Positions 26,356-35,114 of a DNA stretch of 64,000 nucleotides are shown piece after piece (within the stretch, counting starts at the first letter, position 1; every line of letters starts with the position of its first letter). Origin of the DNA: Saccharopolyspora elongata (lineage in GTDB: Bacteria; Actinomycetota; Actinomycetes; Mycobacteriales; Pseudonocardiaceae). The DNA is taken from positions 56,029-120,028 of the forward strand of contig NZ_SMKW01000024.1 in NCBI RefSeq assembly GCF_004348985.1, written 5' to 3'. Position numbers and translations under genes: made by a program. Below the pieces are notes generated by a model. The model saw nothing but the letters and a program-made list of their open reading frames with translations, did not search any database and had not been told where the DNA came from.

Positions 26356-26837
26356 AACGCATCGCCTTGGCGGCCGTGCTGCTGGTGCTCGCCGGTTGCG
26401 GCGTGCGGCCGACGGACGTGGTGCTCGCCGGGAAAGGGCCGGACGGCATCGCGCGAGGGCCGGTGCTGTACTTCGTGACCGGCGAGCCCGGCCAGGTCAG
26501 GCCGACGATCCGGGAGACCGGCCGGCTCGGCACCGTGACCGACGCGCTCCGCCTGCTCGCCGCCGGGCCCACCCCCGCCGAAGGCGCGGCCGGATTCCGC
26601 ACGGAACTGCCGTTCCTCACGACCGAGCAGGTGTCGGCCGGCGCCCCGGACGACGGGATCGTGACCGTGCAGGTCCCCGTGCCGCCGAGCATGTTGTCCG
26701 CTCTCGCATCGACGCAGCTGGTCTGCACGGCCGTCGGGGTCAGCGCGATGGCCGGGGCGAACGCCCAGAAGCTCATGGTGCAGCTCAGCGGTTCGGGCGA
26801 GGTCGGGAAACCGGTGCTCTGCCCGGCCAACGGCTAG
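26352..26837 (+). CDS. lipoprotein, CseA-like/GerMN-type
   Basis: The 161-residue protein has a signal peptide with lipobox LAGC at residues 14-17, so it should be processed and anchored outside the membrane. The mature part contains DALRLLAAGPTPAEGAAGF and VTVQVP segments like the GerMN-type lipoproteins encoded beside actinobacterial two-component systems. GTG 26352 overlaps the kinase stop. By analogy with CseA it may modulate the kinase; that is inference from position. Confidence 0.82.
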   Translation: MKRIALAAVLLVLAGCGVRPTDVVLAGKGPDGIARGPVLYFVTGEPGQVRPTIRETGRLGTVTDALRLLAAGPTPAEGAAGFRTELPFLTTEQVSAGAPDDGIVTVQVPVPPSMLSALASTQLVCTAVGVSAMAGANAQKLMVQLSGSGEVGKPVLCPANG

Positions 26838-26934
26838 ACCGCGCCCGGTGGAACTCCCAATCCCGGAGCCAGGGTGTCGGGGAACCTGGCCCACGCGCCC
26901 TTTTCGCGCGAAACCGGCGCCCCCGCGCCTACCA

Positions 26935-26968
26935 GTGGGTGGCGATTTCGCGCGAAATCGCCACCCAC
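26935..26968. repeat. 34-bp perfect palindrome
   Basis: GTGGGTGGCGATTTCGC is followed at once by its exact reverse complement. It lies between the lipoprotein and GNAT genes (26838-27043). No T-run follows, so an intrinsic terminator is less likely than a protein-binding or cruciform-forming site. A half-related CGCGCGAAA lies 30 bp upstream. Confidence 0.7.
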
Positions 26969-27043
26969 GGCACGTCGGAGACAGCAGGCCGCCCGACCCC
27001 ATCCCTACCCGGCGTCCGGAACAGCCTCTATAGCCTCGCGGTC

Positions 27044-27595
27044 ATGGCGGACTGGGAGCTTCGGGACTCTTCGGCGGCGGACGTCGAGGCGGTGGCAGAG
27101 CTTCGGGCCGTGGTGCTCCGAGCGGATCTCCAGCGGCTCGGCCGGTACGACGAGCAGCGCGTGCGGCAGCGGCTGCGGGATGGGTTCGAGCCGGCGCACA
27201 CCTGGGTGATCGAGGTGGGTGGCGCCTTCGCCGGCTGCGTGGCGCTGCGCCCGGCCGAAAGCGCCTACTGGCTGGAGCACTTCTACCTGGCCCCGGGCCT
27301 GCAGGGCAGGGGCATCGGATCTGCCGTGCTGGGCAGCCTGTTGGAGCGGTGCGACCGGGAGGACGTCTTGGTGCGGTTGAACGTGCTGCAGGGCAGCCCG
27401 GCCCGGAAACTGTACGAGCGGCACGGGTTTTCGGTCGAGACCGAGGACGCCGTGGACGTCTTCATGGTGCGCGCCCCGGTATCGCAAGCGCCCGGCGATC
27501 GATCGGGCTTCCCCGATCCCGGCCCGTCTCGTCGGATCTTGGTGTTGACTGAACCGCGGACACCGGACTCGCACCGGAGAGGAGGTCGACGTTGA
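27044..27595 (+). CDS. GNAT-family N-acetyltransferase
   Basis: The 183-residue protein has a GNAT core of about 145 residues: WELRDSSAADVEAVAELR at the N-terminus, the HFYLAPGLQGRGIGSAVL acetyl-CoA loop (Q/RxxGxG), and KLYERHGFSVE near its end. A 35-residue tail follows. The stop overlaps the next gene's TTG start by four bases (TTGA), so it is the first gene of a three-gene unit with an antitoxin-like and a RES-domain protein. The substrate is unknown. Acetyltransferases can be toxins, but this one lacks the short TacT-type context. Confidence 0.8.
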   Translation: MADWELRDSSAADVEAVAELRAVVLRADLQRLGRYDEQRVRQRLRDGFEPAHTWVIEVGGAFAGCVALRPAESAYWLEHFYLAPGLQGRGIGSAVLGSLLERCDREDVLVRLNVLQGSPARKLYERHGFSVETEDAVDVFMVRAPVSQAPGDRSGFPDPGPSRRILVLTEPRTPDSHRRGGRR

Positions 27596-28227
27596 GTCAG
27601 CAGCGGATGTTGGACGCGCTGGCGACCGAGTGGGACGACGTCGCCGACCGGCTCGACCCCGAGACGTTCACCAGGCTGGTCGCGCTGGTCGCCGAGCTGC
27701 AGGACGCGGCGGATTCGGAGAATTCCGCGCTGATCGCCGAGGACATCGCCTCGCTGCTCGGGGACGTGCTGCCGGTGACGCACCCGGTGCGCCGGGCGCT
27801 GGCCGAACCCGTGTCGCGGTTCCGCCGGCCGGAGGTGGACTGGCAGCGGCTGAGCACGGACCTGAGCGACCGGCTGGCTGATTCCGCGCCGCGCGCCGAC
27901 CTGAACCGGCTGCGTGCGGCGGATTCGCTGGACGCGCACCAGGTTTCGGCGGGCGGCGGCGACCCGGCCGACCCGGACCTGATCCGGCTGCCGGGCGCCG
28001 ACGGCCCCGCCCGGTGGCCCGCGTTCCAGTTCGACGCCGCGGGGGCGCCGCGCGAGCTGGTGCGCACCGTGAACCGGTACCTGCGCGCCGCCGACGATCC
28101 ATGGGGAGCCGCGGACTGGTGGCTCGGGATCAACGACTGGTTGGGCGGGGTGCCTGCCGAGCTGATCGGCCAGGTCACCGACCAGGCGTTGATCGACGCC
28201 GCCCGCGAAGACTCGGCGGAGGTGTGA
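27592..28227 (+). CDS. MbcA/ParS/Xre-type antitoxin-like partner of RES toxin
   Basis: The 211-residue protein is acidic. Its C-terminus (WWLGINDWLGGVPAELIG, then ALIDAARED) resembles the toxin-binding domain of Xre/MbcA/ParS antitoxins, which pair with RES toxins. The N-terminal 100 residues are helical and not an obvious helix-turn-helix. The TTG start is supported by a strong AGGAGG 6-7 bases upstream. Its stop overlaps the RES gene start. I infer that it neutralises the downstream RES protein. Confidence 0.7.
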   Translation: MSQQRMLDALATEWDDVADRLDPETFTRLVALVAELQDAADSENSALIAEDIASLLGDVLPVTHPVRRALAEPVSRFRRPEVDWQRLSTDLSDRLADSAPRADLNRLRAADSLDAHQVSAGGGDPADPDLIRLPGADGPARWPAFQFDAAGAPRELVRTVNRYLRAADDPWGAADWWLGINDWLGGVPAELIGQVTDQALIDAAREDSAEV

Positions 28228-28889
28228 CCGTGCCGATGGCCACCCCACCGCTGGAGTTCGAGGCCGCCCCGACCCGGTACGTGCTGCCCGCCGACACCAC
28301 GCTGTTCCGGCTGCACGACCGCAGGCGGCACGCGGCCGAGTTCAAGCCCGCCCAGGCCGGCAACGCGCCGGGCGGCCGGTTCGACGGCACACCGTCGGAC
28401 CCGTTCCCCAGCTACTACGCCGGATTGCAGGTGACGACGGCGCTGGCGGAAGTGCTGCTGCGCAACCTGGGCTTCGGCGGCAACGGGCAGCGGCTGATCC
28501 GCCGGGCGCAGATCGCCGAGCGACGGCTCAGCGCCGTCCGCACCGCCCGCGAGCTGACCCTGGTCAGCCTGCTGACCGGACCCGATCTGGCCGCGGTCGC
28601 GCAGGATTCCTGGCTGGTCGACGCCGAGGGCAAGGACTCCTACGAGCGGACCCGCGACTGGGCGGCGTGGATCCGGGCGCAGGCGGAGTGGGCGGACGGG
28701 CTGATCTGGCCGTCCAAGCGGGACACCGGGAATCCGGCCCTGGTGCTGTTCGGCGACCGCTGCGGAGCGGACGGCCTGGACGGCGAAGAACCGGAACTGC
28801 AGATCGACCTGGACACCCCGATCGGCGAGGCCTGGCTGGCCAGGATGCTCGCCCCCTACCGCGCAGCGGTAGCCCCCAGACCGAACTGA
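28224..28889 (+). CDS. RES-domain protein, probable NAD+-degrading toxin
   Basis: The 221-residue protein carries the RES domain: YVLPADTTLFRLHD, then GRFDGTPSDPFPSYYAGLQV and TALAEVLLRNL. These include the Arg, Tyr and Glu that line the NAD+ pocket in MbcT-type RES toxins, and a C-terminal GLIWPSKRDTGNPALVLF also fits. Family members phosphorolyse or hydrolyse NAD+ and are held by an Xre/MbcA-like antitoxin, here encoded just upstream. It starts at GTG inside the antitoxin stop. At 221 residues it is slightly longer than minimal RES toxins. Confidence 0.85.
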   Translation: MTVPMATPPLEFEAAPTRYVLPADTTLFRLHDRRRHAAEFKPAQAGNAPGGRFDGTPSDPFPSYYAGLQVTTALAEVLLRNLGFGGNGQRLIRRAQIAERRLSAVRTARELTLVSLLTGPDLAAVAQDSWLVDAEGKDSYERTRDWAAWIRAQAEWADGLIWPSKRDTGNPALVLFGDRCGADGLDGEEPELQIDLDTPIGEAWLARMLAPYRAAVAPRPN

Positions 28890-28931
28890 CACCCCGGCAG
28901 CCACGAGCCCGTGGGTGCCGCCGAGCGGAAC

Positions 28932-28982
28932 GAGTGAACGGCCTGTTCACCTCGTCTACCGAGGCGAACAGGCCGTTCACTC
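28932..28982. terminator. long hairpin between convergent genes
   Basis: GAGTGAACGGCCTGTTC and GAACAGGCCGTTCACTC form the outer 17 bp. After one mismatch, CCTCG/CGAGG extends the stem around a 5-base loop. Its place between the RES gene and the convergent Rv1733c-like gene suggests a bidirectional terminator, although there is no T-run. Confidence 0.65.
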
Positions 28983-29026
28983 AGAACATCCGACGCGCAG
29001 AACGAGCCTGGAAACAGGTCAAACCC

Positions 29027-29638
29027 TCAGCGCTGGGACCAGGTTCCGCCGTGCTGGAGGAACGCCCATTCGCGTTCCCAGGCGCGCATGCACATGCGGC
29101 GGGCCAGGTGCTGGGTCCCCGTGATCAGGGCGATGCAGGCCAGCTCGGTCACCAGCAGCATCAGCAGTGCCGCGAAGATCGCCGACGCCGTGATCGCTCC
29201 TCCGCCGGCCGGGGCCGGTACCCGGTTGCCCGCCTGGTCGACCCACACGGTCACGGTGTCGCCCGGCGAGCTGTCGGCCGGGACCTGGACCGTCGCGCTC
29301 TGCGTCCGGGCCAGCCCGGCGCGCCACTCGACGACCGCGGTCGAGTTCAGGGCGTCCTGGCTGTAGGCCTCGGATACCGGGACGCTGAGCGCGGGGCGGG
29401 TGGTCAGCACCGCGTCCACCGGCCGCGTGGTCTCCGCCGCCGTCGTCGCACGCTGCGTGAGGTCGGCGTGCAGGGACGCGCCGAACAGGCCCGACGCGGG
29501 GATCGCGATCAGGGCGACCATGAGCAGCAGCACCGAGATGCCCGCCGCGAGCCGATCGATGGGCCTTCGCAACGGGTTCCGGTTCACCCCCAGTGCGTTG
29601 ACCAACCACGCTGCGTGCGCTTTCAGCGCCGCGACCAT
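29027..29638 (-). CDS. Rv1733c-like two-TM membrane protein
   Basis: The 203-residue protein starts with NRNPLRRPIDRLAAG just before the first membrane helix, and a second helix lies near residues 150-175. The intervening extracytoplasmic part contains STVQV-type strands with GDTVTVWVDQAGN. This layout is that of the Rv1733c family of Mycobacterium and other actinobacteria, whose function is unknown. I chose ATG 29638 because GGAGGT lies five bases upstream; the open frame extends to 29719 without such a site. Confidence 0.82.
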   Translation of the reverse strand: MVAALKAHAAWLVNALGVNRNPLRRPIDRLAAGISVLLLMVALIAIPASGLFGASLHADLTQRATTAAETTRPVDAVLTTRPALSVPVSEAYSQDALNSTAVVEWRAGLARTQSATVQVPADSSPGDTVTVWVDQAGNRVPAPAGGGAITASAIFAALLMLLVTELACIALITGTQHLARRMCMRAWEREWAFLQHGGTWSQR

Positions 29639-29762
29639 CGCCGACCTCCAGACATCCGGTGCACCAAAGAGCCGCGAACGACCGTCGTCTTGTTTCGCCT
29701 CGATGGTTGTGCGCAGCATCCGCCAACACGAGTATCCTCCCCACCTGCCCCATCGTTATCAC

Positions 29763-29803
29763 AACGTGACCAGACATACACCAACGGTGTAGCAGATCAC
29801 GTT
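29763..29803. promoter_or_regulatory. nested inverted repeat upstream of the Rv1733c-like gene
   Basis: AACGTGA (29763-29769) pairs with TCACGTT (29797-29803), and within it ACACC (29778-29782) pairs with GGTGT (29786-29790) almost coaxially. It lies in a 302-bp gap about 125 bp upstream of the gene. It may be an operator. The rest of the gap, to 29940, shows nothing else. Confidence 0.4.
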
Positions 29804-29940
29804 ATTCACAATCTGCGATCCCACCGGCCGGGATGGGTGAGTCGGGCCTTTGGTGCACGGGAATTCAATTCCGGCAATTCGAACCATGGCCGGCAGGCAT
29901 CCGGTGGTCCCGCGACCGGCGGCCGCGGGACCACCGCGGG

Positions 29941-31095
29941 TCAGCCCTGCGTCCTCAGTGGACGGAAGAAGACGCGCAACTCCTCCGCCACCTGCGCCGG
30001 TTCCTCGTGCGGCATGAAGTGCCCGCCGCGCCCCGGCCTGCTCCAGTGGCGCAGGTCGCGGTAGATGCGCTCCGCGAGGCTCTTCGGGAAGTTCGCGAAG
30101 ATCGGCTCCCGGCTCAGCGTCACCGCCCCGGGCACCTCGATCGGCGGGACCGGCGCGTTGCGGTGGTAGTCGTAGTACTGCCGGAACGACGAGCCGATGG
30201 TGCCGGTGGCCCAGTACAGGGTCGCGACGGTCAGCAGCGCATCCTTGTCCCAGCGCCGCTCCAGGTCACCGCCGCAGTCGCTCCAGTCGCGGTACTTGTC
30301 GGCGATCCACGCGACGAGACCGGCCGGCGAGTCCACCAGCGCCGCCGCGACCGTGTCCGGCCGGGTCAGCATGATCTCGCTGTACCCGCCGTCCGACTCG
30401 TCGTAGACGGCCACCTCGTCGAGGTAGGCCTGCTCCTCGGCCGTCGGCGGCCGCTCGCCGAAGTCGGTGGCGATCACCGCAGTGGTCACGTGGACTCCCG
30501 CCACCTCACCCGGGTAGAGCGCGCCGAGCCACTGGGTGACTCCGCCGCCGATGTCGCCGCCGAAGGCGCCGAACCGCTGGTAACCCAGGGTGCCGGTCAT
30601 CAGCTCGTGCCAGATCTCGGCGACGCCGCGGCGGGTGAACGGCCCCGCCGGCAGCTCGGAGAACAGGAAACCCGGCAGCGAGGGGATGATCACGTCGAAG
30701 GCATCGGCCGGATCGCCGCCGTGCGCGGCGGGATCGGTCAGCGGCCCGGCGACCCGCAGCATCTCCACGAAGCTGCTGGGCCAGCCGTGGGTCAGGACCA
30801 GCGGCAGCGGTGCGGGCGCGCCGTCCGCTCGCTTGCCGCGCAGGTGCACGAAGTGCACCTTCCGGCCCGCGACCTCGGCGAGGTAGTGCGGGTAGGCGTT
30901 GAGCGCCGCTTCGGCGGCGCGCCAGTCGAACCCGCCCGCCCAGTAGGCGACGAGCTCGCGGAGGTAGTCGGGATCCGTCCCGCCGGCCCACCTAGCGCTG
31001 TCCGACGCGGTCGTGAAGCGGGTGCGCGACAGGCGGATGCGCAGGTCGTCGAGGACGTCGTCGGGAACGGAAATGCGAAAGGGCTGAACAGTCAT
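29941..31095 (-). CDS. epoxide hydrolase, alpha/beta-hydrolase fold
   Basis: The 384-residue protein has an N-terminal EHN domain (about 1-110, beginning PFRISVPDDVLDDLRIRL) and an alpha/beta-hydrolase domain. HGWPSSFVEML carries the oxyanion HGWP motif, GAFGGDIGGGV the nucleophile Asp, and GGHFMPHEEP the catalytic His. It should open epoxides to diols; the natural substrate is unknown. ATG 31095 follows AAGGAAGAG, and I prefer it to an ATG seven codons upstream. It stands alone. Confidence 0.9.
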   Translation of the reverse strand: MTVQPFRISVPDDVLDDLRIRLSRTRFTTASDSARWAGGTDPDYLRELVAYWAGGFDWRAAEAALNAYPHYLAEVAGRKVHFVHLRGKRADGAPAPLPLVLTHGWPSSFVEMLRVAGPLTDPAAHGGDPADAFDVIIPSLPGFLFSELPAGPFTRRGVAEIWHELMTGTLGYQRFGAFGGDIGGGVTQWLGALYPGEVAGVHVTTAVIATDFGERPPTAEEQAYLDEVAVYDESDGGYSEIMLTRPDTVAAALVDSPAGLVAWIADKYRDWSDCGGDLERRWDKDALLTVATLYWATGTIGSSFRQYYDYHRNAPVPPIEVPGAVTLSREPIFANFPKSLAERIYRDLRHWSRPGRGGHFMPHEEPAQVAEELRVFFRPLRTQG

Positions 31096-31264
31096 CTCTT
31101 CCTTCATCCAGTGCACGTTTCGTGGAACGAGCTCTCCTGGATGTCGGTCAGACCGCCGCCGCAGCCAGGAGCGCCCGGATGGAACGGGTCGTCGTCATCG
31201 GGCTCACCTCCTCGCTTTTGTCGCGGCTGACACGACTTTACCGCAGCGATCGCCTTGCACACGC

Positions 31265-31885
31265 TCAACGGCCGCGACGAGCCGACAGGCCGGTGGCCAT
31301 CGAGGCGATACCCGCCGCGACGCCCGCGGCGTCGTCGATCTGCTGGTCGGCGTCCGGAACACCGGGGCAGGCCAGGTCCGCGAGCGAATCCGCGGCGGCC
31401 GGCCCGAGGCCGCGCACGACGATGCGGATGCCCATCGCGCAGGCCTTCCGCGCCAGCTCACGGGCCTTCGCGTGGTCCCCGAGCGCCCCGTCGCTGAAGA
31501 TGCAGAGCACGCGGTCGCCCGGGTACTCCGGCAGCACCTCGATGCCGAGCTGCAGCGCGGACGAAAGCACGGTGCCGCCCCACGTCTTCGCCTTCCGGAG
31601 CGCGGAAACCACGTCGTCCAGCCGGGCTTCCGGCGGCACGTACTGCTGCACGACATCGGACCAGAGCACCAGCCCGCTCTTGTAGTGCGCGCCGTCGGCT
31701 TCGGCGAGGAACCGCTCGCCGCCGGCGATGGCCTGCTCCAGCCGTTGCCCATGCATCGACGCACTCACGTCGATGCACAGCAGGACGTGCCCGCCGTACC
31801 GCTCCTGCAGCCTGGGCAGGAACTCGCCGGGCGGCGCCTGCGTCAACCCGATCCCGCCGAAGTCCCGGCGAATCCACGAACTCAT
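31265..31885 (-). CDS. VWA-domain protein
   Basis: The 206-residue protein is essentially one von Willebrand A domain. VLLCIDVSASMHGQRL contains the MIDAS DxSxS motif, TWGGTVLSSAL supplies the later Thr, and LCIFSDGALGDH the final Asp. No signal peptide is seen, so it should act in the cytoplasm as a metal-dependent docking partner. It starts 13 bases after the end of an Hsp70 gene and ends the gene series that begins at 43796. In related NTPase systems VWA proteins work with chaperone-like ATPases. Confidence 0.88.
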   Translation of the reverse strand: MSSWIRRDFGGIGLTQAPPGEFLPRLQERYGGHVLLCIDVSASMHGQRLEQAIAGGERFLAEADGAHYKSGLVLWSDVVQQYVPPEARLDDVVSALRKAKTWGGTVLSSALQLGIEVLPEYPGDRVLCIFSDGALGDHAKARELARKACAMGIRIVVRGLGPAAADSLADLACPGVPDADQQIDDAAGVAAGIASMATGLSARRGR

Positions 31886-31898
31886 CGCTCCCCCGAAC

Positions 31899-33393
<1,495 letters not shown>

Positions 33394-33401
<8 letters not shown>

Positions 33402-33534
33402 CGCCGAACACCGCCGTCGTGAAGTCGGTGCAGCTGACCGCAGAGCCGAGGATCGTGAGCAGCATCGCGATCGCGAAGACCGCGATCAGCAGCCAGCGGT
33501 ACACCCGGTAGTTCGCCGGGGGTCGGATGGTCAT
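33394..33534 (-). CDS. 46-residue single-pass membrane protein
   Basis: A very short gene between the membrane GTPase and Hsp70 genes. The start (ATG 33534) overlaps the GTPase stop as ATGA and the end overlaps the Hsp70 start. The sequence has a polar N-terminus (MTIRPPANYRVYRW), one clear membrane helix (about residues 14-34) and a short tail with one Cys. The tight overlaps on both sides argue that it is a real gene and part of the system. Confidence 0.7.
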
Positions 33535-35114
33535 ACGGCCTCCGTGGTCGGCTTCTCGTCGCGTCCGAGGGCGAAGCCGCCGCGGCCCATCAGCCAGCGG
33601 AACGGCGCCGCCGGGGTGAGCCGGTGCCCCGGCCTGATCCCGGTCACCGAGGACACCACGAAGTAGCGCACCTCGGCGAAGTCCCGCTCCGCGGCCAGCA
33701 CCAGGTTGTCCAGGCCCGCGGTGTTCAGCCACTCCCGCACCGCCCCGGCGCACAGGTCCGCGGCCCACGGCAGGTCGGTCAGCAGGTCCGCCTTGACCAC
33801 CGTGACCGCCAGGGCCCGGCGCTCGGTCTGCACCCCGTAGTCGCGCAACCGCCGGGCCGTCACCTGGTAGACCTGCTCGGGGTCGCCGCTGGCCGGATGT
33901 GCTTGCGCCAGGCGGGATTCCAGCGCGCCGCCGAGCTGGTCGCGCACCCAGCCGATGGCGAACGGGTCGACCACCAGCACCAGTCCTCCGGCGTGGTCGA
34001 GGAACTCCAGCTCGCTGTTGTCGTCCCGGTCGAGGTAGAACTCGCCTGCCGCGTCGAAGAGGTGCACCAGCGCCTGGTCACGGGCCTTCGCCGAGCCGCC
34101 GCGGGTGAACCGCACCGTGATCGCCGCGGGCAGCTGCCCGGCCGGCGTCTTCGCGGTGTCGCCGCCGGTGGTGATCAGCTGTTCGCCGTGTTCGAAGGCC
34201 TGCTTGCTGGCGCCGTCGACGAAGTCGAGCACGGCGCCTTCGGCAGCGGCGCGGTCCCGCAGGGTGACCAGGCCCGCGTGCACGAGCCGCGTCTTGCCCG
34301 CCGATACCGGGCCGAAGACCGGCACCCGGATGTCGGTGACCGCGCCCGAACCGGCCCGCAGCAGACGGTCGCAGCGCTGGCACAGCGCCTCCAGCCGCTT
34401 GGACGCCCGCAGCACGGTCGTCGGCAGCTTCGCGCCGCACCCGCAGGTGCGCGACGCCGCGCCCAGCGCGCCGGGCCGGATGTCGCGGTGCACCACCTGG
34501 CAGCCGTCGCAGCGGTAGGCGGGAACGGCCATCACGTGGTAGCAGACCGGGCAGCTGCCGCTGGCCTTCCGCAGCCGCCGCACGACGAGGTCGTAGCCGC
34601 GCAGCAGTCCGACCAGCGCACCCCGGCCGAGCCATCCGATGCCGAGCACGACAGCCCCGATCACCAGCACTTCCGCCGCGCCGAGCAGCGCGCCCAGCGT
34701 GACACCCGACCAGATCAGGGCGGTCAGGCCGATGCTCACGAACCGGAGCTTGCTGCCGGTGCCGTAGTTGAGGCCCCACTGCCAGCCGCGCACGATGAAG
34801 GCGAGGCCGTTCTGCCAGGCCGCGACCAGGTCGCGGCGCCACTGCGCGGCGAGGTAGCCCGGCCAGGCCCAGTCGTGCGGGAACGGCCCCTTGGGCTTGC
34901 GCAGCCCGGCGGTGCCGTTGACCACGTCGTTCGGCGTCACCAGCTGCGGCTGCGCCGCGCCGCGCCCCGCCAGCACCAGGCACGTCGAGACGAACGCCCA
35001 CGAGCTGCCGAACAGCACGAACAGCGGGAACAGCCAGGCCACGATCCCGATGACCACCGTGGCCAGCCACAAGCCCAGGCACAGCACCAGGAGGGCCCCG
35101 ATCACGTAGGGCAT
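33531..35114 (-). CDS. membrane-associated P-loop GTPase-like protein with zinc ribbons
   Basis: The 527-residue protein has two to four membrane helices in its first 190 residues. A Cys-rich region follows (CPVCYHV, RCDGCQVVH, CGCGAKL, CQRC), giving two zinc-ribbon-like units. A P-loop domain comes next, with GPVSAGKTRLVHAG as Walker A and VHLFDAAGEFYLD and VVDPFAIGW downstream, like the actinobacterial double-GTPase/TRAFAC-type proteins found with GAP1. ATG 35114 overlaps the GAP1 stop by one base. An open frame continues far upstream in another gene's shadow and should not be taken as an N-terminal extension. Confidence 0.82.
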   Translation of the reverse strand: MPYVIGALLVLCLGLWLATVVIGIVAWLFPLFVLFGSSWAFVSTCLVLAGRGAAQPQLVTPNDVVNGTAGLRKPKGPFPHDWAWPGYLAAQWRRDLVAAWQNGLAFIVRGWQWGLNYGTGSKLRFVSIGLTALIWSGVTLGALLGAAEVLVIGAVVLGIGWLGRGALVGLLRGYDLVVRRLRKASGSCPVCYHVMAVPAYRCDGCQVVHRDIRPGALGAASRTCGCGAKLPTTVLRASKRLEALCQRCDRLLRAGSGAVTDIRVPVFGPVSAGKTRLVHAGLVTLRDRAAAEGAVLDFVDGASKQAFEHGEQLITTGGDTAKTPAGQLPAAITVRFTRGGSAKARDQALVHLFDAAGEFYLDRDDNSELEFLDHAGGLVLVVDPFAIGWVRDQLGGALESRLAQAHPASGDPEQVYQVTARRLRDYGVQTERRALAVTVVKADLLTDLPWAADLCAGAVREWLNTAGLDNLVLAAERDFAEVRYFVVSSVTGIRPGHRLTPAAPFRWLMGRGGFALGRDEKPTTEAV

